DNA from: Lachnospiraceae bacterium UBA1748
GTDB lineage: Bacteria > Bacillota > Clostridia > Lachnospirales > Lachnospiraceae
Reading direction: 5' to 3'
Assembly (NCBI GenBank): GCA_002314855.1
Contig: DCHQ01000028.1
Location: 1-5,011 of the forward strand
Length of the DNA stretch: 5,011 nt
Every line of letters starts with the position of its first letter. Position 1 is the stretch's first letter. The notes under the pieces were generated by a model. That model ran no database searches and was not told the origin of the DNA. It was given only the letters and a program-made list of their open reading frames with translations. Below are positions 1-5,011 of the stretch, piece by piece. Both the position numbers and the translations under genes were made by a program.

Positions 1-16
1 AACTTGTGAGTAGTAT

Positions 17-30
17 ATCTGTTTACAGAT
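17..30. repeat. Short perfect inverted repeat upstream of the Sel1 lipoprotein gene
   Basis: The arms ATCTGT (17-22) and ACAGAT (25-30) are perfect reverse complements around a TT centre, giving a 14-nt operator-like palindrome. The two-base centre is too small for an RNA loop without opening the inner pairs, so a protein-binding site is the more natural reading. No regulator gene lies nearby and the sequence matches no operator I can name. In AT-rich intergenic DNA such a palindrome can arise by chance. Confidence 0.3.
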
Positions 31-57
31 TACAAAAGCATACACAATGAAGCAGTA

Positions 58-80
58 AGTAATGTTCGTGAGAACTTACT
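58..80 (+). promoter_or_regulatory. Bulged hairpin / inverted repeat in the upstream region of the lipoprotein unit
   Basis: AGTAA (58-62), a single bulged T63 and GTTC (64-67) pair with GAAC (72-75) and TTACT (76-80) around the loop GTGA, giving nine base pairs with one bulge. An alternative pairing uses AGTAAGT (54-60) with ACTTACT (74-80). No T-run follows, so this is not an intrinsic terminator for an upstream gene. It would lie across the -35 region of the candidate promoter at 98-103, which suggests an operator, but that rests on a weak promoter call. Confidence 0.35.
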
Positions 81-97
81 ATATCTCGATGTGAGTA

Positions 98-103
98 TAT
101 TAT
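98..103 (+). promoter_or_regulatory. Candidate -10 box for the lipoprotein unit
   Basis: TATTAT matches the sigma-A -10 consensus at five of six positions. The sequence 17 nt upstream (CTTACT, 75-80) is a poor -35, so the promoter would be weak or activator-dependent. Transcription would start near 110, leaving a leader of about 27 nt before the ATG at 137, enough to hold the AGGA ribosome binding site at 124-127. The true promoter could also lie before position 1. Confidence 0.3.
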
Positions 104-136
104 TTACACACATTTTGAGTGGCAGGAACGATGCTT

Positions 137-1534
137 ATGAAGAAAAAAATGTTTATTGCAGTTATGACGATTGGCGTAATGTCAATGCTGGCTGGATGTG
201 GAAGCATAGGAAATGATGGGATTTCTGATAATAAAGAGTCGAAAAATAGAGCGAAAACAGAGAAGGAAATAGACTGGAGTAGTATTGATACATCACAGAT
301 GACTGATGATGAGCTGATTGAGGTGGCTATGGAGTGTATATATAGTGATCCCGATCAGGCTCTTGAGTTTTTGAATCCAGCTATAGAACATGATAATCAC
401 GAGGCGATATTCCTTGCGGGATATATTTATGGTGAAGTGTATAGATGGCAGGGTAGACCAGATTTCCAGAAAGCCATAGAGTGCTTTGATACAGCCGATG
501 ATGTTATTTTTTCAAAGATGTGCAAGGCGGAGTTATACTATCACGGCGATAATGTTGGAATAGGATATGATGAGGGCTGGACACTATATCACAAAATTGA
601 TGATAAAAGCTTGGATATAGATTCTTTAGACCAGCTTGCATACAAAAGCGTTGCTTACTATGTTACGGGACGTATGTATAGATATTACAATGGAGCAGCT
701 TATGATGTGCCACTAGCTGCCGATTTATATGAAAAAGCTGCAGAGCTCGGGAATCCAGACGCAATGTTGGAGTATGCTTTCTTTTTATCAGCTGGAATGG
801 AAAGAACAAAAGATGTAGATGCTGCAGTGGAGTTAGTGGAGGAGAGTGCAGAGCTTGGTAATTACGATGCCGTGCTTTCAATTGGCAAAAAGTATATAGA
901 AGGCAAATCCGTTAATCAAGATATAGACAAAGGCGTAGCGATGATTGAAGAGGCTGCAGATCATAATAATATTGGAGCCATTAGGTATCTTGGTTACGCT
1001 TATCATGAAGGAGAGATTGTTTCAAAAGACGATACTAAATCCATTGAGTATATGGATAAGTGGATAGAGCTTGATAATCAATATGGAACATTAGACGCAT
1101 ATACTTTCCTTTCATCAGAATATTATAACGGGCGTAAGTTAATGCAGGATTACGAGCGGGCCCTAGAATATAATATGGTCCTGTATAATGCAGGTTGTAT
1201 TGGGACAGCATACACAATAGGTATCATGTATGAAAATGGATATGGCACTGATATAGATATTGATAAGGCCATTGAATATTATGAGATCTCAGCCGCTTCA
1301 GATGAAGGTGAGAATGCTGCTGAGAGGCTTGCGAAGATGTATAGAGAGGGCGAGCTTGTTGATAAAGATATAGATACCGCAATTAAGTGGTATGAAAGAG
1401 CAGTAGAGTGTGGCGATTGGATGTCTGCTAAGGTACTTGGTGATATTTATCATGAAGGTATTGAAACTCCGCAGGATGAGGAAAAAGCTAATGAATGGTA
1501 TGAAATTTATGAAGAAATGGCACCTAGCTGTTAG
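137..1534 (+). CDS. Sel1-repeat (TPR-like) lipoprotein
   Basis: Predicted secreted, membrane-anchored lipoprotein of 465 residues built from helical Sel1 repeats, which in this family usually act as protein-protein interaction scaffolds. Residues 1-21 form a lipoprotein signal peptide: KKK at 2-4, a hydrophobic core, and the lipobox LAGC with Cys21 as the lipidated residue. A polar linker (about 22-55) follows. Eight to nine degenerate repeats of about 36 residues then run to the C-terminus, roughly at 89, 171, 208, 244, 280, 320, 356, 393 and 429. Typical units show a Gly-x-x-Tyr helix, a variable Gly-containing loop, then D-x-x-KAI-x-YYE and A-x-x-G. I chose ATG137 because AGGA (124-127) is 9 nt upstream and the signal peptide then begins MKKK; GTG119 and ATG131 are in frame but worse placed. 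The gene overlaps the next lipoprotein gene. The repeats alone do not reveal a partner or specific function. Confidence 0.88.
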   Translation: MKKKMFIAVMTIGVMSMLAGCGSIGNDGISDNKESKNRAKTEKEIDWSSIDTSQMTDDELIEVAMECIYSDPDQALEFLNPAIEHDNHEAIFLAGYIYGEVYRWQGRPDFQKAIECFDTADDVIFSKMCKAELYYHGDNVGIGYDEGWTLYHKIDDKSLDIDSLDQLAYKSVAYYVTGRMYRYYNGAAYDVPLAADLYEKAAELGNPDAMLEYAFFLSAGMERTKDVDAAVELVEESAELGNYDAVLSIGKKYIEGKSVNQDIDKGVAMIEEAADHNNIGAIRYLGYAYHEGEIVSKDDTKSIEYMDKWIELDNQYGTLDAYTFLSSEYYNGRKLMQDYERALEYNMVLYNAGCIGTAYTIGIMYENGYGTDIDIDKAIEYYEISAASDEGENAAERLAKMYREGELVDKDIDTAIKWYERAVECGDWMSAKVLGDIYHEGIETPQDEEKANEWYEIYEEMAPSC

Positions 1535-2639
1535 TTTGATATTTCTGGCTTCGATTGCAATTACAGGATGTAATCATAATACGGCAACAGAGATTGGTGT
1601 AAGTGATGATAGTGTAAAATATGATTATGTACCAGCTGATGATATAGATTTACAACTTAATGTAATATATGAAAATGCTGATATATGGCAGGTGTCGGAT
1701 GAACAGGTTGGAGATTTTTGTGAGTCCAGGGATTTTAAGAATTATGGATATGCAATAGCAGATTTAGATGAGGATGGATATCTTGAGGTAATAAAATCAG
1801 GATGGGCTGGTTCGGGACATTTTTACACGAACTCTATTTACGAGGTTACGGAAACTGGCGAACTAGTAGCTTTTGATATGGATGCATTTCGTCAGTTAGA
1901 TTCTGAGCCGTCGATGCTGGCATATGATGGCCTTCTAGGATACAGAAATAAGGATGGAGAATTATGCTTCGTAATGGAGGATAATTTGACAGACGGGGTA
2001 AAACCAGCCGATAAGCATGTATATCAGGTGGTGTTCAAGGACAATAAGGCCAGCGTTAAGCGCATTTGTTATTACAAGGTGAATTATTACGATAAGGACG
2101 GTAAGTCTTATGAAAGAAAGACTTATTATGATGCCGATGATAATGAAATATATATGTATGAATTTTATCAGTGTGTAAGAGAATATTATGAGGGAATGAC
2201 CCGTGAAAGAGGACAGCTGAGCTGGTTTAGAACTATTTCTTTTGAGGATATTAAGGCATCATATGATGATAGTCAGAATTTTAGGTTAACTGATTTTGAT
2301 TATAAAATGCTACGTGATTATATAGCAGATGGTGCACTGATGGGGCTATATACTGATCAGGCATGCGAGGTTGATGTTACTGGTGACGGATATGTTGATA
2401 TCTGTATTGGCGTTACCCAGGGAAGTGGAATTGTATCGAGTGGTATTGTTTTATACGATGTGTATAATCAAAAATTCTACGAATTGGATGATCGTATGAA
2501 ATATGATTACTTTATTACAGAAGTTAAGGATGATATCATACATGTAAGACGTTTGGGCAAGCAGAGTACCAATAATGACATTGATATAACGGGTAAGCTC
2601 CAGTTCTCAAACGGAGAACTTAAGTTTGCAGCATTATAA
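1491..2639 (+). CDS. Lipoprotein with two FG-GAP/EF-hand-like Asp-rich motifs
   Basis: Predicted surface lipoprotein of 382 residues; I do not recognise a named family. The N-terminus has basic residues (KKW), a hydrophobic core and the lipobox ITGC with Cys27. Two matching blocks follow: DLDEDGYLEV at about 91-100 and DVTGDGYVDI at about 295-304. Each is followed after a few residues by GSG and then a Y-E/D-V strand. This pattern resembles calcium-binding loops of FG-GAP/VCBS-type propeller repeats or dockerin-like EF hands, so Ca2+ binding is plausible but unproven. The chain is acidic and rich in Tyr and Asp. ATG1491 is chosen because GAGGA (1478-1482) lies 8 nt upstream; ATG1509 would start directly at MKKW but has no ribosome binding site at a suitable distance. 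The start lies inside the Sel1 gene, giving a 44-nt overlap (26 nt with ATG1509) and suggesting translational coupling. The longer frame from 1410 has no signal-peptide logic and is rejected. Confidence 0.8.
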   Translation: MNGMKFMKKWHLAVSLIFLASIAITGCNHNTATEIGVSDDSVKYDYVPADDIDLQLNVIYENADIWQVSDEQVGDFCESRDFKNYGYAIADLDEDGYLEVIKSGWAGSGHFYTNSIYEVTETGELVAFDMDAFRQLDSEPSMLAYDGLLGYRNKDGELCFVMEDNLTDGVKPADKHVYQVVFKDNKASVKRICYYKVNYYDKDGKSYERKTYYDADDNEIYMYEFYQCVREYYEGMTRERGQLSWFRTISFEDIKASYDDSQNFRLTDFDYKMLRDYIADGALMGLYTDQACEVDVTGDGYVDICIGVTQGSGIVSSGIVLYDVYNQKFYELDDRMKYDYFITEVKDDIIHVRRLGKQSTNNDIDITGKLQFSNGELKFAAL

Positions 2640-2644
2640 ATTTT

Positions 2645-2673
2645 AAAAAGTCGTCTATGAAGGCGACTTTTTT
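2645..2673 (+). terminator. Rho-independent terminator after the lipoprotein pair
   Basis: GTCGTC (2650-2655) pairs with GGCGAC (2662-2667), including one T·G pair, around the loop TATGAA. The stem can be lengthened by AAAAA (2645-2649) pairing with the T-run, and six T residues (2668-2673) follow. It begins 5 nt after the stop codon at 2637-2639, so it ends the two-gene lipoprotein transcript. The A-run on the left arm would also give a five-T tail on the other strand, but no minus-strand gene is seen that would use it. Confidence 0.9.
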
Positions 2674-2757
2674 ATATGTGGTAAGGAATATTTTGTGGTT
2701 TTGTCAATTTTTATAAATTTAATAGCGTATATATGCGATTTGTGTATGTTATTTTTA

Positions 2758-2786
2758 TTGCAATGATTAAAAGGCTATGCTAATAT
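2758..2786 (+). promoter_or_regulatory. Extended -10 promoter for argH
   Basis: TTGCAA (2758-2763, four of six to TTGACA) and TAATAT (2781-2786) are separated by exactly 17 nt. The -10 is preceded by TG at 2778-2779 with one base between, the extended -10 form favoured in Firmicutes. Transcription would start near 2793, giving a leader of about 77 nt before argH. This is the best sigma-A-like site in the 230-nt spacer. With no terminator visible between argH and asd it could serve both genes. Confidence 0.65.
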
Positions 2787-2829
2787 TAAGTACTGTTTTA
2801 ACAAAACGATTAAAGTCAATGAATATAGG

Positions 2830-2852
2830 ACTTACGAGACTAATTAGTAAGT
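2830..2852 (+). promoter_or_regulatory. Inverted repeat with internal palindrome in the argH leader
   Basis: ACTTAC (2830-2835) and GTAAGT (2847-2852) are perfect reverse complements separated by 11 nt. Overlapping this is a separate perfect 10-nt palindrome, ACTAATTAGT (2839-2848), so two mutually exclusive pairings exist. The element ends just before the ribosome binding site AAGGA (2857-2861) and lies inside the predicted transcript. It could be an operator or a weak RNA hairpin affecting translation. The stem is short and AT-rich, and no known riboswitch, T-box or attenuator features are visible. Confidence 0.3.
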
Positions 2853-2869
2853 TGGAAAGGAAATAAGCT

Positions 2870-4246
2870 ATGGCACAGCTTTGGGGAGGTCGTTTTACGA
2901 AAGAGACTGACAGAAATGTGTATCTTTTTAACGCCTCAATAGATTTCGATAAAAGATTATATTTACAGGATATCGAAGGCAGTATGGCTCATTCTGCAAT
3001 GCTTGCTAAGCAGGGCATCATCACTGCTGAAGAGAAGGAGGCCATTCATAAGGGCCTTCAAAGCATCAAGGCTGATGTGGAGAATGGAACACTTGAAATT
3101 ACTGATAAGTATGAAGATATCCATTCATTTGTTGAAGCTAACCTTATCGACAGAATAGGCGATGCAGGCAAGAAGCTTCACACAGGTAGAAGCCGCAATG
3201 ATCAGGTTGCTCTTGATATGAAGCTCTATGTAAGAAGTGAAATCAAGGAAGTGGATGCACTTCTTAAGCAGTTCCTCGAGATACTTGTTCGTATCATGGA
3301 AGAGAATGTTGATACATATATGCCTGGCTTTACACATCTTCAGAAGGCTCAGCCAGTTACTCTGGCTCATCACTTCGGTGCTTACTTCGAGATGTTTAGA
3401 AGAGACAGAGGCCGTATGACTGATATATATAACAGAATGAACTACTGTCCACTTGGAAGTGGTGCACTTGCAGGTACTACTTATCCACTTGACCGTGAGT
3501 TTACAGCCAGCGAGCTTGGATTTACAGGCCCTACACTTAACAGTATGGATTCAGTATCAGATAGAGATTATGTTATTGAGTTTCTATCGGCTTTATCAAC
3601 TATAATGATGCATTTATCAAGATTTGCGGAGGAATCTATCATCTGGAATTCCAACGAGTACGGATTCGTTGAAATCGATGATGCATACTCTACCGGATCA
3701 AGTATTATGCCTCAGAAGAAGAATCCTGATATAGCAGAGCTTGTACGTGGTAAGACAGGTCGTGTGTATGGACATCTTATGGCAATGCTCACTACTATGA
3801 AGGGTATACCACTTGCTTATAACAAGGATATGCAGGAAGACAAGGAAGGCACCTTTGATGCAATAGATACAACTAAGGAATGTCTTACAATGTTCATGCA
3901 GATGGTAGATACCATGAAGTTCCGTAAGGACGTTATGGAGAGAAGCGCTATGAAGGGCTTCACTAATGCTACTGATGCAGCTGATTATCTTGTTAAGAAT
4001 GGTGTTCCATTTAGAGATGCTCATGGAATTATAGGTCGTCTTGTACTTGTGTGTATCGAGAAGGGCAAGGCTATTGATGAAATGAGCCTCAAAGAGCTTC
4101 AGGAAATATCTCCAGTATTTAAGGAGGATATATTCGAAGCAGTATCTCTTGAGACCTGTGTTGAGAAGAGACTTACAATCGGTGCACCTGGTATAGCTGC
4201 TATGAAGCAGGTTATCGGAGAGTGCAAGAAATATCTTGCTGAGTGA
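2870..4246 (+). CDS. argH: Argininosuccinate lyase
   Basis: Cytoplasmic homotetrameric enzyme of the last step of arginine synthesis, splitting argininosuccinate into arginine and fumarate. The 458-residue length is normal and the gene is intact. It opens with the family's typical LWGGRF (residues 4-9). Active-site signatures are all present: HTGRSRNDQ (104-112), the THLQ-x-AQP segment with His156 (155-162), and the fumarase/aspartase superfamily signature GSSIMPQKKNPD (276-287), whose Ser-containing loop and Lys/Asn residues bind and act on substrate. The YNKDMQEDKE segment (317-326) is also typical. The start ATG2870 has AAGGA (2857-2861) 8 nt upstream. A good promoter and a leader repeat precede it. 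argG, the usual partner, is not in this window; the next gene downstream is asd, on the same strand after 98 nt. Codon use (mostly AAG, CTT, AGA) suggests fairly high expression. Confidence 0.97.
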   Translation: MAQLWGGRFTKETDRNVYLFNASIDFDKRLYLQDIEGSMAHSAMLAKQGIITAEEKEAIHKGLQSIKADVENGTLEITDKYEDIHSFVEANLIDRIGDAGKKLHTGRSRNDQVALDMKLYVRSEIKEVDALLKQFLEILVRIMEENVDTYMPGFTHLQKAQPVTLAHHFGAYFEMFRRDRGRMTDIYNRMNYCPLGSGALAGTTYPLDREFTASELGFTGPTLNSMDSVSDRDYVIEFLSALSTIMMHLSRFAEESIIWNSNEYGFVEIDDAYSTGSSIMPQKKNPDIAELVRGKTGRVYGHLMAMLTTMKGIPLAYNKDMQEDKEGTFDAIDTTKECLTMFMQMVDTMKFRKDVMERSAMKGFTNATDAADYLVKNGVPFRDAHGIIGRLVLVCIEKGKAIDEMSLKELQEISPVFKEDIFEAVSLETCVEKRLTIGAPGIAAMKQVIGECKKYLAE

Positions 4247-4305
4247 AAATAGTACTTATAGTAATTGATTCTTTCGAAATGAAAGATGAATATAAAAAAA
4301 GCATA

Positions 4306-4324
4306 CCAAGCCAAATGGCTTTGG
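4306..4324 (+). promoter_or_regulatory. Hairpin just upstream of the asd ribosome binding site
   Basis: CCAAGCC (4306-4312) pairs with GGCTTTGG (4317-4324) around an AAAT loop, with one bulged T on the right arm. The bases after it (ATTAAT) are not a T-run, so it is not a convincing terminator of argH. It ends 6 nt before the strong Shine-Dalgarno GGAGGAG (4331-4337), where it could affect translation or mark a processing point between argH and asd. A weaker stem, TCTTTC/GAAAGA (4270-4286), precedes it. No known riboswitch architecture fits in this 98-nt gap. Confidence 0.4.
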
Positions 4325-4344
4325 ATTAATGGAGGAGAACAAAA

Positions 4345-5011
4345 ATGAGTGAGAAGTTAAAAGTAGGTATCCTTGGTGGTACAGGTATGGTAGGACAGAG
4401 ATTTATCTCTCTTCTTGAGAATCATCCTTGGTTTGAAGTTACAACAATCGCAGCTTCACCAAGATCAGCAGGCAAGACATATGCTGAAGCTGTAGGTGAC
4501 AGATGGAAGATGACTACTCCTATGCCAGAGGCAGTTAAGAATATAGTAGTAATGAACGTTAATGAAGTTGAGAAGGTTGCAGCAGAAGTTGATTTCGTAT
4601 TCTCAGCAGTTGATATGACAAAGGATGAGATCAAGGCAATCGAGGAAGCTTATGCTAAGACAGAGACTCCTGTAGTTTCTAACAACTCAGCTCACAGATG
4701 GACACCAGACGTTCCTATGTGTGTACCTGAAATCAACCCAGAGCACATGAAGGTTATTGACTTCCAGAAGAAGCGTCTTGGTACAACAAGAGGATTTATC
4801 GCAGTTAAGCCTAACTGTTCAATTCAGTCATATGCTCCAGTTCTTACAGCTTGGAAAGAGTTCGAGCCATATGAAGTAGTAGCTACAACATACCAGGCTA
4901 TTTCAGGTGCTGGTAAGACATTTAAGGATTGGCCAGAGATGGTTGAGAATATTATCCCTTACATCGGTGGTGAGGAAGAGAAGTCTGAGAAGGAGCCACT
5001 TAGAATCTGGG
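4345..5011 (+). CDS. asd: Aspartate-semialdehyde dehydrogenase (N-terminal part, runs off the window)
   Basis: Cytoplasmic enzyme that reduces 4-phospho-aspartate with NADPH to aspartate semialdehyde, the branch-point precursor for lysine/diaminopimelate, threonine and methionine. Only the first 222 residues are here; family members are about 350 long. The nucleotide-binding loop is GGTGMVGQ (11-18), SNNSAHR (112-118) is conserved, and KPNCSIQ (155-161) holds the catalytic Cys158. QAISGAGK (184-191) is the next signature. The NCS context, rather than the NCT seen in E. coli-type enzymes, suggests the archaeal/fungal-like sequence class, found also in many Clostridia. The catalytic His should lie past the window end. 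The start is fixed by GGAGGAG (4331-4337) 7 nt before ATG4345. Six of its seven leucines use CTT, a strong bias suggesting high expression. The gene may be co-transcribed with argH, since no clear terminator separates them. Confidence 0.95.
   Translation, partial: MSEKLKVGILGGTGMVGQRFISLLENHPWFEVTTIAASPRSAGKTYAEAVGDRWKMTTPMPEAVKNIVVMNVNEVEKVAAEVDFVFSAVDMTKDEIKAIEEAYAKTETPVVSNNSAHRWTPDVPMCVPEINPEHMKVIDFQKKRLGTTRGFIAVKPNCSIQSYAPVLTAWKEFEPYEVVATTYQAISGAGKTFKDWPEMVENIIPYIGGEEEKSEKEPLRIW

Noticed and set aside
70..78. Shared 9-mer GAGAACTTA at 70-78 and 2614-2622 bracketing the lipoprotein unit, as possible boundaries of a mobile cassette
   Set aside because: Many 9-mer matches are expected by chance in 5 kb, there are no transposase or recombinase genes, and no longer repeat flanks the unit.
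58..80. Terminator of a gene left of the window
   Set aside because: The stem is AT-rich, has a bulge and is not followed by a T-run.
119..136. GTG119 or ATG131 as start of the Sel1 lipoprotein
   Set aside because: AGGA (124-127) lies after the GTG and only 3 nt before ATG131, but 9 nt before ATG137, which also gives a standard MKKK signal peptide.
663..1217. Minus-strand open frames opposite the Sel1 gene
   Set aside because: Short, low-complexity translations with no ribosome binding site or domain; they are shadows of the repeat-rich coding strand.
1410..1490. N-terminal extension of the second lipoprotein reading frame
   Set aside because: It lies wholly inside the Sel1 gene, and starting there would bury the signal peptide and lipobox some 50 residues in. 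GAGGA at 1478-1482 points to ATG1491.
2701..2706. TTGTCA as a -35 box for a second argH promoter
   Set aside because: It is a good hexamer, but no -10-like sequence lies 16-18 nt downstream (TAGCGT or AGCGTA); the site at 2758-2786 is much better.
2818..2827. Possible ARG-box half-site (AATGAATATA) before argH, with the 9-mer ATGAATATA also before asd at 4286
   Set aside because: The second ATTCA half is missing in both places, and a shared AT-rich 9-mer is expected by chance. Not enough to claim ArgR binding.
3125..4024. Open frames on both strands within argH
   Set aside because: argH is intact and covers them fully; the translations show no family features and no start signals.
4265..4296. 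Promoter for asd (TTGATT with TATAAA)
   Set aside because: The spacing is 20 nt, outside the usual 16-18, and no extended -10 supports it.
4099..4634. Minus-strand frames across the argH end, the gap and asd
   Set aside because: They lie opposite clearly functional genes and have no supporting signals; the low-complexity Thr/Ser/Ala composition is typical of shadow frames.

Overview
The window reads as ordinary chromosome of a moderately low-GC Firmicute, most likely a member of the Lachnospiraceae (Butyrivibrio, Pseudobutyrivibrio or Roseburia-like). The reasons are strong Shine-Dalgarno sites, Lys-AAG and Arg-AGA preference with Leu-CTT in the well-expressed genes, small lipoproteins with classic lipoboxes, and an aspartate-semialdehyde dehydrogenase that looks like the archaeal/fungal sequence class. 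The genus is an inference. All genes are on the + strand.

Layout. Positions 1-118 are non-coding and hold two inverted repeats and a candidate -10 box. Positions 137-1534 encode a Sel1-repeat (TPR-like) lipoprotein. A second lipoprotein gene (1491-2639) overlaps its 3' end by about 44 nt. This protein carries two matching Asp-rich, FG-GAP/EF-hand-like calcium-loop motifs about 200 residues apart. The pair ends at a clear rho-independent terminator (2645-2673) and so looks like a two-gene transcription unit making two surface-anchored proteins of unknown specific role.

The second half is amino-acid biosynthesis. After a 230-nt spacer with a good extended -10 promoter (2758-2786) and a leader with an inverted repeat comes argH (2870-4246), argininosuccinate lyase, complete with all family signatures. 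A 98-nt gap follows, with no T-tailed terminator but with a hairpin just before a strong ribosome binding site. Then comes asd (4345 to beyond the window end), aspartate-semialdehyde dehydrogenase, cut off at residue 222 with its catalytic Cys158 present. Both enzymes sit on aspartate-derived pathways: aspartate enters arginine synthesis one step before ArgH, and Asd handles aspartyl phosphate on the way to lysine, threonine and methionine.

No RNA gene, mobile element, CRISPR array or recognisable defence system was seen. The least-understood parts are the overlapping lipoprotein pair and the short inverted repeats in the leaders. I found no evidence of an undescribed multi-gene system.
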